DNA of 64,000 nt from Streptomyces sp. NBC_00820 (GTDB lineage: Bacteria; Actinomycetota; Actinomycetes; Streptomycetales; Streptomycetaceae), in the NCBI RefSeq assembly GCF_036347055.1, contig NZ_CP108882.1, positions 5,064,501 to 5,128,500 of the forward strand, written 5' to 3'. Position numbers and translations under genes: made by a program. This document shows positions 16,971-26,573 of the stretch, piece by piece (the stretch's first letter is position 1; every line of letters begins with the position of its first letter). Below the pieces are notes generated by a model. The model made no database searches. It saw nothing but the letters and a program-made list of their open reading frames with translations, and was not told the origin of the DNA.

Positions 16971-18443
16971 ATGTTCTTCACCTACCTGAGGCGCGAACTG
17001 CGCCGCCGCAGAAAGGCGGCACTCGTCGTCGCCTCCGGTCTCGCCCTGGGCATCGCCCTCGTCATCGTGGTCAACTCCGTGTCCAACGGCATGGGGAAGG
17101 CCCAGGACGAGGTCCTGCAGTCGCTGTACGGCCTGGGCACGGACATGACCGTCACCAAGGCGTCGGCGCCGGACGCGAGCGGCGCCCAGCGGCCCCGCTT
17201 CAAGTTCGGCGCCCGCGCCGACGGTGACAGCGCCTCGCAGAGCAGCGACCGGGTCATGGTCCAGGGCTTCACCACCCTCGCCTCCTCGACGGTCACCAAG
17301 GTCGCGGACCAGCAGGGTGTCGCGTCCGCCGTCGGCGGTCTGAACCTCACCGTGTTCAAGGTCGACGGCCAGTTCACGCGCGGGCAGTTCCAGCAGTCCG
17401 GCGGCGCGGGCGGCTACCGGCGCGGCGGCGGCAGCGGTGCCCCGCAGGGCGAGGTCCGGGGCGGCGGCGCCGACTTCGGCATCAACCAGTACACGGTCGT
17501 CGGCACCGACGTGACGAAGACGGCGCTCGGTCCGCTGTCCTCCTCCAAGATCAGCAGTGGCCGTACCTTCAAGGCCACCGAGACCGACGCCAAGGTCGCC
17601 GTCGTCGACTCGGCCTACGCCAAGCAGAAGAAGTACAAAACCGGCTCCACCGTCACCGTCAAGGGCACCAAGTACACGGTGATCGGCATCGCCACTGCCG
17701 ACAGCGGCGACGCGGCGGCCAACCTCTACATCCCCCTGAAGCAGGCCCAGACCCTGGCCGGCGAGAAGGACAAGGTCACCACGGTCTACGTCAAGGCGAC
17801 CGACTCCCAGCGCATCGACTCCGTCAAGAGCGCCATCCGGAAGAACGTCTCCGGTACGACGGTGACCACCTCCTCCGACCTGGCCAAGACCGTCTCCGGC
17901 TCGCTGTCCACCGCCTCCTCCCTCGCCACCAAGGTCGGCACGTGGCTGTCCATAGCCGTGCTGGTGGCCGCCTTCCTCGTCGCCGGGCTGCTCACCTCCT
18001 CCGCGGTCTCCCGCCGGGTGCGTGAGTTCGGCACCCTGAAGGCCCTCGGCTGGAAGTCGTCCCGGGTGACCCGCCAGGTGGTCGGCGAGGCCATGGTCAA
18101 CGGCCTGGTGGGCGGTGCCCTCGGCATCGCGCTGGGCCTCGCGGGCGCCTACGCGGTCACGGCCGTCAGCCCGACGCTCCAGGCCCAACTGGGCGGCGGC
18201 GCAGGCGGCTTCGGCGGCGGGGGCTTCGGTGGGGGCGCAGGCGGCTTCGGCGGGGGCGGCCTCGGCGGTCCCGGGCGTCGTACGGCGAAGACCCTCGAAG
18301 TGGCCCTCACGGCCCCGGTGAACGTGACGACGATCGTCCTGGCGGTCGCCCTCGCGGTGGCCGGCGGCCTGATCGCGGGCGCCTTCGGCGGCTGGCGGGC
18401 GTCGCGGCTGCGCCCGGCGGACGCGCTGCGGCGCGTGGAGTAG
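16971..18443 (+). CDS. ABC transporter permease (FtsX/MacB type) with Gly-rich loops
   Basis: The 490-aa protein has the MacB-like plan: a basic N-terminus (FFTYLRRELRRRRKAA), one helix (about 18-38), a long outer domain with beta-rich repeats, then three more helices near 320-345, 375-400 and 455-480. The FtsX signature VREFGTLKALGWKSSRVTRQVVGEA lies after the second helix. Two Gly-rich stretches face outward: GGAGGYRRGGG in the large domain, and a longer GGFGGGG-type run (about 404-433) between the last two helices. It pairs with the ATPase gene 49 bp downstream. Such systems export peptides or lipids or act mechanically on envelope proteins. Confidence 0.88.
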   Translation: MFFTYLRRELRRRRKAALVVASGLALGIALVIVVNSVSNGMGKAQDEVLQSLYGLGTDMTVTKASAPDASGAQRPRFKFGARADGDSASQSSDRVMVQGFTTLASSTVTKVADQQGVASAVGGLNLTVFKVDGQFTRGQFQQSGGAGGYRRGGGSGAPQGEVRGGGADFGINQYTVVGTDVTKTALGPLSSSKISSGRTFKATETDAKVAVVDSAYAKQKKYKTGSTVTVKGTKYTVIGIATADSGDAAANLYIPLKQAQTLAGEKDKVTTVYVKATDSQRIDSVKSAIRKNVSGTTVTTSSDLAKTVSGSLSTASSLATKVGTWLSIAVLVAAFLVAGLLTSSAVSRRVREFGTLKALGWKSSRVTRQVVGEAMVNGLVGGALGIALGLAGAYAVTAVSPTLQAQLGGGAGGFGGGGFGGGAGGFGGGGLGGPGRRTAKTLEVALTAPVNVTTIVLAVALAVAGGLIAGAFGGWRASRLRPADALRRVE

Positions 18444-18492
18444 CGGCCGCCCGACCCGCAGCCGAACCCGATCCGCACCTCCAGGAGTCCCC

Positions 18493-19176
<684 letters not shown>

Positions 19177-19218
19177 GGGCCCATAACACCGTTGCCACGC
19201 GGGGCACTCGGCGATTGG

Positions 19219-19270
19219 GTAACAGTGTCCCGCCCGAGGCGTAACGGTGTTCCTCCCGAGGCGTAACAGT
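19219..19270. promoter_or_regulatory. Three phased GTAAC(A/G)GT direct repeats
   Basis: GTAACAGT (19219), GTAACGGT (19241) and GTAACAGT (19263) start exactly 22 bp apart, two helical turns. The last two sit in longer copies of CCCGAGGCGTAACRGT. An inverted relative, AACACCGTT, lies at 19186-19194. The array is 34 bp upstream of the subtilase promoter candidate and looks like a response-regulator binding region. Confidence 0.5.
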
Positions 19271-19303
19271 TCTCGTGAGGCTCTTTCATCCTCCTCTCAT
19301 CTC

Positions 19304-19333
19304 TTGAGCCGTCTGATCGTGCCCCGGCATACT
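19304..19333 (+). promoter_or_regulatory. Promoter candidate for the subtilase gene
   Basis: TTGAGC (19304-19309), an 18-bp spacer and CATACT (19328-19333) give a vegetative-type promoter with a leader of about 85 nt. Confidence 0.45.
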
Positions 19334-19426
19334 CCCTGATCCGGGGGTTGACGTTCAGATGTACGACTCTTCCCCCGACCGGGTGAACGGGGATTCGCCC
19401 GGTACTTCATCTCCAGGGGGAGAGTC

Positions 19427-22400
19427 TTGCGCAGACACACGCACAGAGCGGCGGTGGCCACGGTGGCCACCGCCGCCGCAGTCGCTCTCGCAGCGGGCAT
19501 GACCAGCCCCGCGTCGGCGAAGCCCGGGCAGCGGCCCTCGGCCACCGCCTCGTCGCTCACCGCGAAGCACCACGTCACCCTCATCACCGGCGACCGCGTG
19601 GACCTCGACGCCAAGGGCCGCGTCGTGGGCCTCGAACGGGCCGAGGGACGGGAGCACATACCGTTCCAGGTCCGCAGGGTCGCGGGGCACACGCTGGTCG
19701 TTCCCGCCGACGCGGCCCGCCTGGTCGCCTCCGGCACGCTGGACCAGCGCCTGTTCGACGTCACCGAGCTGAACAAGGCCGCCACCCGCAGTTCCCAGAA
19801 GAACGGCCTGAAGGTCATCGTCGGCTACCGCGGCACGGCCACCGGCGCCAAGGCCGGCGTCCGGGCGGCGGGCACGCTGCGCCGCAGCCTCAAGGCCCTC
19901 GACGCGGACGCCGTGCAGACCCCGGTCGAGGACACCGCCGCCCTGTGGCACGCGGTCACCGGCGCGAACGGGTCCGCCTCCGGCATCGCGCACGTCTGGC
20001 TCGACGGCGTCCGCAAGGCGAGCCTCGACAAGTCCGTGCCGCAGATCGGCGCCCCGACCGCGTGGGCCGCCGGCTACACCGGCAAGGGCGTCAAGGTCGC
20101 CGTCCTGGACACCGGCGTGGACACCACCCACCCGGACCTCAAGGACCAGGTGACCGAGTCCAGGAACTTCACCTCCGCCGCCGACGCCACCGACCACTTC
20201 GGCCACGGCACGCACGTCGCCTCCATCGTGGCGGGCACCGGCGCCAAGTCCGGCGGCACGTACAAGGGCGTCGCTCCCGACGCGAAGATCCTCAACGGCA
20301 AGGTCCTCGACGACACCGGCTCCGGTGACGACTCCGGCATCCTCGCCGGCATGGAGTGGGCGGCCGCGCAGGGCGCCGACGTCGTCAACCTCAGCCTCGG
20401 CGGCTACGACAGCCCGGGGATCGACCCGCTCGAAGCGGAGGTGAACAAGCTCTCCGCCGAGAAGGGCGTGCTGTTCGCGATCGCCGCGGGCAACGAGGGC
20501 CCCCAGTCGATCGGTTCGCCGGGCAGCGCGGACGCCGCGCTCACCGTCGGCGCCGTCGACGGCAAGGACAAGCTCGCGGACTTCTCCTCCACCGGACCGC
20601 GCAACGGCGACGGCGCCATCAAGCCGGACCTCACCGCGCCCGGCGTGGACATCACCGCCGCCGCGGCCAAGGGCAGCGTCATCGACCAGGAGGTCGGCGA
20701 GAAGCCCGAGGGCTACCTGACCATCTCCGGCACCTCGATGGCCACCCCGCACGTCGCGGGCGCCGCCGCGATCCTCAAGCAGGAGCACCCCGACTGGGGT
20801 TACGCGGAGCTGAAGGGCGCGCTGACCGGCTCGGCCAAGGGCGGCGCCTACACGCCGTTCCAGCAGGGCTCGGGCCGCGTGCAGGTGGACAAGGCGATCG
20901 GCCAGTCCGTGGTCGCGGACCCCGTCTCGGTCAGCTTCCCCACCCAGGTGTGGCCGCACACCGACGACAAGCCGGTCGGCAAGGAGGTGACGTACCGCAA
21001 CCTCGGTGACACGGACGTCACGCTCTCCCTGAGCACCACCGCCACCGACCCCAAGGGCAAGGCCGCCCCGGCGGACTTCTTCCGGCTCGGCGCGGACCGG
21101 GTGACCGTACCGGCGCACGGCAACGCGTCCGTCGCCCTCACCGTCGACACCCGCCTCGGCGGCACCGTGGACGGCGTCTACTCCGCGTACGTGACCGCGA
21201 CCGGCGACGGCCAGACGGTCCGCACCGCCGCCGCGGTGGAGCGCGAGGTGGAGTCGTACGACGTCACGCTCAAGTTCATCGGCCGCGACGGCAAGCCGAC
21301 GCCGAACTACGACGCGAACCTCACCGGGGTCGCCGGAGGCGCTAGCGGCAAGGACCTGTACCCGTACGACAAGTCCGGCACGGTGAAGGTGCACGTGCCC
21401 AAGGGCACGTACATCCTCAACACCTCCGTCTTCGTCGATCCGCAGAACAGCGCCAAGGGCATCGACTGGCTCGTCCAGCCGAAGCTGGCCGTCACCAAGA
21501 ACCAGACGGTCACCGTCGACGCGCGAAAGGCCAAGCCGGTGGACATCACCGTGCCCGCCTCGGGCGCCAAGTCCCAGTTCGCCGCACCGGCGTTCGACGT
21601 CCAGATCGGTAACGACGACTACGGATACGGCTGGTTCCTCGAGACCTACCGCGGCTTCCGCAGCGCCCACCTGGGCCCGGATCTCCCCGCCGGCACGCTG
21701 AACCAGTACTGGGACGGCCACTGGACCAAGGGCGACACCGAGCAGTACGACACCACCACCGGCGGCCCGGTCAGCCGGCTCGCCACGGGCTACACCAAGC
21801 ACTACAAGGCGTCCGACCTGGCCACGCTCAAGGTGGGCATGGGCGCGTCCGCCGACCGCAAGACCGGCACCCTGGACGCCGTCGGCTGGCTGCCCAACGC
21901 CACCGGGGCCACCTCCGTCAGCTTCCCGCAGAAGCTGCCCGGCACCCGCACGCTCCACCTGTCCGCCAAGGGCGGCGTGAAGTGGGAGCTGGAGTTCCAG
22001 CAGAACGGCGGCACCGACGAGGACGGCTTCCCGATCACCGAAGCCGCCTACGAGCTCGGCGCCAAGGGATACGAGGGGGGCAGGACCTACACGAAGACCT
22101 TCAACACCGCGGTCTTCGCCCCGCACCTGAACGCCGACTACGGTCTGCGCCGGAACGGCAACCAGATCTACGGCGTACTGCCACTGTTCGCCGATGGCGC
22201 GAGGCACGTCGGTGCGTCGGCGTTCGGCTCGGTGACCACGAGCCTGTACCGCAACGGCACCAAGGTCGGCACCAACGACGACCCGCTGTTCGGCGAGAAG
22301 GTCTTCAAGGTCCCGTCCGGTGACGCCGCCTACAAGCTGACCACCTCGGTCAAGCGCTCGGCCAAGGTCGCGCAGGCGTCCTCGCGGATCGACGCGACCT

Positions 22401-22741
22401 GGACCTTCCGCTCCAAGAAGCCGTCGGGCGGCCTCGCCGTGCTCCCCGCCTCGGACCTGCACTTCGGTGCCGCGACCGGCCTGGACAGCCGCGTCAAGGC
22501 CGGGAAGACGGTCACCTTCCCGGTCACCGTCGAGGGCTCGGCCGCGGGCGGCAACCTGAAGTCCCTGTCGGTGTACGTCTCGTACGACGGCAAGACCTTC
22601 AAGAAGACCACCGTGCACGGCGGCAGGATCACCGTGAAGAACCCGGCGAAGAACAAGTCCGTCTCGTTCCGCGCCAAGATCACCGACAAGAAGGGCAACA
22701 CCTCGGAGATCACGGTCCACGACGCGTACTACGGCAAGTAG
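19427..22741 (+). CDS. Large secreted subtilisin-family serine protease
   Basis: The 1104-aa preproprotease has a signal peptide (about 1-35, ending SPASA), an I9-like propeptide region and an S8 catalytic domain. The triad is visible: Asp228 in AVLDTGVDTTHPDL, His260 in FGHGTHVASI and Ser437 in GTSMATPHVAG. The Asn of AAGNEG stabilises the oxyanion. The C-terminal 600 residues form several beta-sandwich domains, probably for substrate binding or wall contact. The start is TTG 19427, with GGGGGAGAG just upstream and no better start nearby. The gene has its own regulatory region and a 20-bp terminator, so it is probably a single-gene unit. Confidence 0.93.
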   Translation: MRRHTHRAAVATVATAAAVALAAGMTSPASAKPGQRPSATASSLTAKHHVTLITGDRVDLDAKGRVVGLERAEGREHIPFQVRRVAGHTLVVPADAARLVASGTLDQRLFDVTELNKAATRSSQKNGLKVIVGYRGTATGAKAGVRAAGTLRRSLKALDADAVQTPVEDTAALWHAVTGANGSASGIAHVWLDGVRKASLDKSVPQIGAPTAWAAGYTGKGVKVAVLDTGVDTTHPDLKDQVTESRNFTSAADATDHFGHGTHVASIVAGTGAKSGGTYKGVAPDAKILNGKVLDDTGSGDDSGILAGMEWAAAQGADVVNLSLGGYDSPGIDPLEAEVNKLSAEKGVLFAIAAGNEGPQSIGSPGSADAALTVGAVDGKDKLADFSSTGPRNGDGAIKPDLTAPGVDITAAAAKGSVIDQEVGEKPEGYLTISGTSMATPHVAGAAAILKQEHPDWGYAELKGALTGSAKGGAYTPFQQGSGRVQVDKAIGQSVVADPVSVSFPTQVWPHTDDKPVGKEVTYRNLGDTDVTLSLSTTATDPKGKAAPADFFRLGADRVTVPAHGNASVALTVDTRLGGTVDGVYSAYVTATGDGQTVRTAAAVEREVESYDVTLKFIGRDGKPTPNYDANLTGVAGGASGKDLYPYDKSGTVKVHVPKGTYILNTSVFVDPQNSAKGIDWLVQPKLAVTKNQTVTVDARKAKPVDITVPASGAKSQFAAPAFDVQIGNDDYGYGWFLETYRGFRSAHLGPDLPAGTLNQYWDGHWTKGDTEQYDTTTGGPVSRLATGYTKHYKASDLATLKVGMGASADRKTGTLDAVGWLPNATGATSVSFPQKLPGTRTLHLSAKGGVKWELEFQQNGGTDEDGFPITEAAYELGAKGYEGGRTYTKTFNTAVFAPHLNADYGLRRNGNQIYGVLPLFADGARHVGASAFGSVTTSLYRNGTKVGTNDDPLFGEKVFKVPSGDAAYKLTTSVKRSAKVAQASSRIDATWTFRSKKPSGGLAVLPASDLHFGAATGLDSRVKAGKTVTFPVTVEGSAAGGNLKSLSVYVSYDGKTFKKTTVHGGRITVKNPAKNKSVSFRAKITDKKGNTSEITVHDAYYGK

Positions 22742-22760
22742 ACCGCGGCGAGAGCCACTT

Positions 22761-22805
22761 CGGCCGAGGGGCACCCGGAGAACGTCTCCGGGTGCCCCTC
22801 GGCCG
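22761..22805. terminator. Strong terminator after the subtilase gene
   Basis: CGGCCGAGGGGCACCCGGAG (22761-22780) and its exact complement (22786-22805) form a 20-bp stem with loop AACGT. Confidence 0.75.
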
Positions 22806-22833
22806 TTCGCCCCGTCCGGCGTAGAGTCCCCGC

Positions 22834-23346
22834 GTGACCGCTGCCATCACCGCGATGATCAACGCCGTAGTCGGAGTCCTGGGTACCCTCCTCGCCCCCG
22901 CGCTCGGCCAGCGCCACGCCGACCGGCGGCGCGCCGAGGAGGAGCGGCAGGCCGGGCGGAGACGGCTGCTGGAGGAGCGGCGGGCGTCGTACGTCGCGAT
23001 GAACCGCGCCTCGCGGCAGTTCCACACCCTCCTGAAGGACGCCCTGCACCGGATACGCGACGGCGTCTACGCCGAGCAGGACCGGGAGCAGCTGGAGGAG
23101 AGCCGGCGCGAGTACCGCGACCGGTACGCCGAGGCGCAGATGGTCGTACCCGAACGGATCCTGGACGCCTCGCGCACCCTCAACCGCGTGCTGGCCGGCA
23201 CCGACGCCGTCGCCAAGCGCCTCGACCGCGGACTGGCGGGAGACGGCGAGAGCGCCGAGCGGGCCCTGCTCGACCTCAAGGAGGCCGAGCCGCTCCTGAC
23301 CGCCATGCGCCGGCTGATGCGGGCCGACCTGGGCGTCGAGGACTAG
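22834..23346 (+). CDS. Membrane-anchored coiled-coil protein of unknown function
   Basis: The 170-aa product starts with one hydrophobic helix (MTAAITAMINAVVGVLGTLL, about 1-24), followed by a highly charged helical region (residues 28-170) rich in Arg, Glu and Ala with heptad-like spacing, for example RAEEERQAGRRRLLEERR. It is probably anchored by the N-terminus with a cytoplasmic coiled coil. GTG 22834 is the only start that keeps the membrane helix. I recognise no family; similar short helix-plus-coiled-coil proteins are common in Streptomyces. The 168-bp inverted-repeat element begins 41 bp after its stop. Confidence 0.7.
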   Translation: MTAAITAMINAVVGVLGTLLAPALGQRHADRRRAEEERQAGRRRLLEERRASYVAMNRASRQFHTLLKDALHRIRDGVYAEQDREQLEESRREYRDRYAEAQMVVPERILDASRTLNRVLAGTDAVAKRLDRGLAGDGESAERALLDLKEAEPLLTAMRRLMRADLGVED

Positions 23347-23387
23347 CCGAACTTGGCGTCGAGGGCCGGGGGACGAGGCGGGCCCCG

Positions 23388-23555
23388 CTAGGGGGTGTCG
23401 TTTGGATCAGCTCGGGTCCGCGGCGCCCGGCGCGGCACCTCGCCGCGTTGTCGGATCAGCCGAGTACGTCCGGTACGCGGCAGATCCTCCGCCTTGCGAG
23501 GCACCGCACCGGACGCCGCGGCCTGATCCGACCTGATCCAAACGACACCCCCTAG
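23388..23555. mobile_element. 168-bp MITE-like element with 23-bp perfect inverted ends
   Basis: CTAGGGGGTGTCGTTTGGAT plus CAG (23388-23410) is the exact reverse complement of 23533-23555. Inside, the two arms stay partly complementary (GGATCAG and CCGCGGCG blocks on both sides), so the whole element can fold into a long imperfect hairpin centred near 23475. There is no coding capacity. Both ends carry CTAG, which may be the target. The right end contains the stop codon of the XRE regulator gene. It looks like a miniature inverted-repeat element mobilised by a full-length IS elsewhere. Confidence 0.65.
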
Positions 23556-24448
23556 GCGGACGGCACCGTGCGGGTCGCGTCCGTGCCCCAGCTCGCCAGG
23601 AGGCGCAGGGACTGCGCGGAGGGGGAGCCCGGTTCGGCGTGATAGGTGACCAGGGACAGATCCGCGTCACCGGCGAGACGGAACCCCTCGTAGTTCAGGG
23701 AGAGTTCGCCGACCAGCGGATGCCGCAGACGCTTGACGCCGTGGCTCTTCTCCTTGACGTCGTGCGTGGCCCACAGCAGACGGAACTCCTCGCTCTTGAC
23801 GGAGAGTTCACCGACCAGGGCGGACAGCCGCGCGTCGTCCGGGTAACAGCCGGCGTCCATGCGCAGGGCGCACACGATGTCGATCGCCTTCTGCTCCCAG
23901 TCCACGAACAGCTCGCGGTACGCGGGGTGCAGGAACACCAGCCGGGCCCAGTTGCGCTCCGCCGCGGGCAGCTCCGACCAGTCACCGAAGAGCGCGGCCG
24001 CCGGCCGGTTCCAGGCGAGGATGTCCGAGCGCCGCCCGACGACGTACGCCGGCACCGCCTCCATCGCGTCCAGCAGGTGCAGCAGCGCCAGACGGGTCTG
24101 CGGCTGCCGTGCCGTGGGCTTCTTCTTGTGCGCCTTCGGCTTCGCCAGATGGGTCAGGTGCGCGTGCTCGGCGTCCGTCAGGCGCAGCGCGCGGGCGATG
24201 GAGTCCAGGACCTCCGCCGAGACGTTGCGGCCGTTGCCCTGTTCCAGGCGCGTGTAGTACGCCACCGACACCCCGGCCAGCTGCGCCAGCTCCTCGCGGC
24301 GCAGCCCCGGCACCCTGCGGTGCCGCCCGAAGTCGGGCAGACCCACGTCCTGCGGCTTCAGCCGGGCCCGCCTGCTGCGCAGGAACTCGCTCAGCTCGGC
24401 CCGGCGGTCCAGCGGCCGCCCCGCGGCTGCTCGCGCCTGTTCGTCCAT
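23552..24448 (-). CDS. XRE-family helix-turn-helix regulator (MmyB-like)
   Basis: The 298-aa protein has an N-terminal helix-turn-helix: RVPGLRREELAQLAGVSVAYYTRLEQG, about residues 48-74. A C-terminal MmyB-type ligand domain follows (ILAWNRPAAALFGDW, NWARLVFLHPAYRELF, LVGELS, LRHPLVGELSLNYEGF). Regulators of this type usually sit beside and divergent from an oxidoreductase gene that they control, and here a zinc alcohol dehydrogenase starts 180 bp away on the other strand. ATG 24448 fits the family start; the frame is open far upstream but that part is antisense to the dehydrogenase gene. The TAG stop lies inside the terminal repeat of the MITE-like element, so the last residues may be insertion-derived. 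Confidence 0.88.
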   Translation of the reverse strand: MDEQARAAAGRPLDRRAELSEFLRSRRARLKPQDVGLPDFGRHRRVPGLRREELAQLAGVSVAYYTRLEQGNGRNVSAEVLDSIARALRLTDAEHAHLTHLAKPKAHKKKPTARQPQTRLALLHLLDAMEAVPAYVVGRRSDILAWNRPAAALFGDWSELPAAERNWARLVFLHPAYRELFVDWEQKAIDIVCALRMDAGCYPDDARLSALVGELSVKSEEFRLLWATHDVKEKSHGVKRLRHPLVGELSLNYEGFRLAGDADLSLVTYHAEPGSPSAQSLRLLASWGTDATRTVPSA

Positions 24449-24628
24449 ACCACCAGTATCCGTCGCCTCCCGTGGTCGTACGCAGGGCAGCCTGACCCCG
24501 CCAGTGGTAGGCACGGCAGACGTACGAAAAGGCGTGGACAGGCTGGCGGACCCGACTTGCGGCAGGCTGGAAGGCGTACCCGGCGCAAAGGTATCCGGGT
24601 ACGCGGACCCCGCTAGGAGAATCCCGGC

Positions 24629-25672
24629 ATGACCACTGTTGCTGCTTACGCCGCGCCCGCCGCCAAGGCCCCGCTGGAGCGGACCACCATCGAGCGGCGC
24701 GCGGTCGGCGACCACGACGTCCTGCTCGACATCAAGTTCTCCGGTATCTGCCACTCCGACATCCACCAGGCCCAGGACGGCTGGAACCCCGGCATCTTCC
24801 CGATGGTGCCCGGCCACGAGATCGCGGGCGTCGTCACCGAGGTCGGCCCCGGCGTGACGAAGTTCGCCGTCGGCGACCACGTGGGCGTCGGCTGCATGGT
24901 CGACTCCTGCCGCGAGTGCGACAACTGCAAGGCCGGCCTGGAGCAGTACTGCACCGGGGGCGGTCCCGTGTGGACGTACAACTCCGTCGGCAAGGACGGC
25001 GAGCCCACCTACGGCGGCTACTCGGAGAACATCGTCGTCGACCAGGACTTCGTTGTCCGTATCCCCAAGGGCCTCCCCCTCGACGCCGCCGCGCCCCTGC
25101 TCTGCGCCGGCATCACCACGTACTCCCCGCTCAAGCACTGGAACGCCGGCCCCGGCAAGAAGGTCGCCGTCGTCGGCCTCGGCGGCCTCGGCCACATGGG
25201 CGTCAAGATCGCGCACGCGCTCGGCGCCGAGGTCACCGTCCTGTCGCAGTCCCTGCGCAAGAAGGACGACGGCCTGCGGCTCGGTGCCGATCACTACTAC
25301 GCCACCAGCGACCCGAAGACCTTCGAGGAGCTGGCGGGCACGTTCGACATCATCCTCAACACCGTCTCCGCCCCGCTCGACTTCGCCGCGCTGCTCTCCC
25401 TGCTCCGCACGGACGGCACGCTGGTCAACGTCGGCATCCCGGAGGAGGAGGTCAACATCTCCCTGCAGTCCCTGTTCGGCAACCGCCGCAGCGTGAGCAG
25501 CTCCGGCATCGGCGGCATCGCCGAGACCCAGGAGATGCTCGACTTCTGTGCGGAGCACGGCCTCGGCGCCGAGATCGAACTGATCTCCGCCGAGGAGATC
25601 AACGAGGCGTACGACCGCGTCCAGGCCAGCGACGTCCGCTACCGCTTCGTGATCGACGCGGCGACGATCTGA
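24629..25672 (+). CDS. Zinc-dependent NAD(P) alcohol dehydrogenase (CAD/YahK type)
   Basis: This 347-aa medium-chain dehydrogenase interconverts alcohols and aldehydes. Catalytic zinc ligands are seen in [14 protein letters not shown] and GHEIAGVV. The four-Cys structural zinc lobe is [20 protein letters not shown], and the Rossmann motif is [14 protein letters not shown]. The pattern matches the cinnamyl-alcohol dehydrogenase/YahK branch, which usually prefers NADPH and reduces a broad range of aldehydes. GGAG lies 8 nt before ATG 24629. It diverges from the MmyB-like regulator gene, the common arrangement for aldehyde-responsive control. Confidence 0.9.
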   Translation: MTTVAAYAAPAAKAPLERTTIERRAVGDHDVLLDIKFSGICHSDIHQAQDGWNPGIFPMVPGHEIAGVVTEVGPGVTKFAVGDHVGVGCMVDSCRECDNCKAGLEQYCTGGGPVWTYNSVGKDGEPTYGGYSENIVVDQDFVVRIPKGLPLDAAAPLLCAGITTYSPLKHWNAGPGKKVAVVGLGGLGHMGVKIAHALGAEVTVLSQSLRKKDDGLRLGADHYYATSDPKTFEELAGTFDIILNTVSAPLDFAALLSLLRTDGTLVNVGIPEEEVNISLQSLFGNRRSVSSSGIGGIAETQEMLDFCAEHGLGAEIELISAEEINEAYDRVQASDVRYRFVIDAATI

Positions 25673-25673
25673 A

Positions 25674-25755
25674 CGACACGGATCCGATCCACACGGCGAT
25701 GATCCGAGCGACACGGATCTGATCCACACGGCGATGATCCGATCCACAGCGGTGG
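25674..25755. repeat. 35-bp tandem repeat after the alcohol dehydrogenase gene
   Basis: A 34-bp block starting CGACACGGATCYGATCCACA occurs at 25674-25707 and, with one change, at 25709-25742 (period 35), and the first part of a third copy follows. It begins directly after the dehydrogenase stop codon. It is rich in GATC and non-coding. Confidence 0.75.
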
Positions 25756-25872
25756 CCGGCGCCTCGGGGTGCGGGCCACCGCCCGGGTGATATCGCCGTG
25801 TCGCTGCGGTCGCCCGCTCGCCCCTTGCGACAGCTTGGTCGGGACATGTTCACGACTGAGAAAGGGGCTGCC

Positions 25873-26280
25873 GTGAGAAGGTTCGGCATCTACGCGACCC
25901 TGTCCTGCGCAGCTGTCATCGCAATGTCCGGTGCCACAGCCGGCCAGGCCCTCGCGGTGACCCGCACCGCACCCGAGCCTCCCCTCATCAACATCCAGTT
26001 CGACAACACCAAGGGCGGCACGCAGATCGGCGGCAAGAACAACACCCAGGGCGGCACGCAGGGCGCCGGCGCGGGCAACGTCCAGGGCGGCACGCAGGGC
26101 GCGGGCTCGGGCAACACCCAGGGCGGAACCCAGGGCGGCACGAACAACGTCCAGGGCGGCACCCAGGGCGCCACGAACCCCCTCGGCACCCGCGCGGCCG
26201 TAGAACCCCTGACGGGGGTCCTGAGCCTCCTCCACCTCCCCGGCCTGCTCTCCGGAGGGCTCCTTCAGCAGGGCACTTGA
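25873..26280 (+). CDS. Small secreted Gly/Gln/Asn/Thr repeat protein
   Basis: The 135-aa product has a signal peptide (MRRFGIYATLSCAAVIAMSG, cleavage near QALA) and a short linker with INIQFDNTKGGTQIGGKN. The core has at least five copies of NxQGGTQG separated by Gly/Ala/Ser, and the end is hydrophobic (GVLSLLHLPGLLSGGLLQQ). The core has no charged residues and is rich in Gln and Asn, a composition seen in aggregating or adhesive surface proteins. GTG 25873 follows AAAGGGG at good spacing; ATG 25846 is a weaker alternative. I recognise no family. It lies between an alcohol dehydrogenase gene and msrA, alone on its strand segment. Confidence 0.7.
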   Translation: MRRFGIYATLSCAAVIAMSGATAGQALAVTRTAPEPPLINIQFDNTKGGTQIGGKNNTQGGTQGAGAGNVQGGTQGAGSGNTQGGTQGGTNNVQGGTQGATNPLGTRAAVEPLTGVLSLLHLPGLLSGGLLQQGT

Positions 26281-26297
26281 GGGATGAGCGGGGGCTC

Positions 26298-26312
26298 GGC
26301 GGGCATCCCGCC
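26298..26312 (+). terminator. Short stem-loop after the repeat protein gene
   Basis: GGCGGG (26298-26303) and CCCGCC (26307-26312) flank CAT. The remaining 260 bp up to msrA hold only a direct repeat, CCTCCAAGCTCA, at 26321-26332 and 26344-26355. Confidence 0.35.
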
Positions 26313-26573
26313 GGGCCCCCCCTCCAAGCTCACCTGCCGAGCCCCTCCAAGCTCAGCGGGGACGATCCGTACAAGCGGCGCATCGGGCATGGCGGTTTCC
26401 TCACTCGTCACGGGTCGCATCAGACACCGACCGCCCACGCCTGTCCAGGCTCGCCGACGGGCACGGAATCGCCGGGAACCCTCGTGCGTTGAGGTCAGTG
26501 GGCATGGCATGCCGGCGGTATGAGAGCCGGACAGCCCGAATGATCTGGACCGACTGACATTGGAGGGGCCGAA

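Noticed and set aside
19355..22774. A minus-strand open frame of 1139 codons covers the subtilase gene
   Set aside because: It is the GC-bias shadow of a long gene: Val/Gly/Arg/Leu-rich with no domain, while the plus strand has a full catalytic triad.
23552..25747. 731-codon minus-strand frame including the XRE regulator
   Set aside because: The part beyond 24448 is antisense to the alcohol dehydrogenase gene; the regulator fold starts near MDEQARAAAG.
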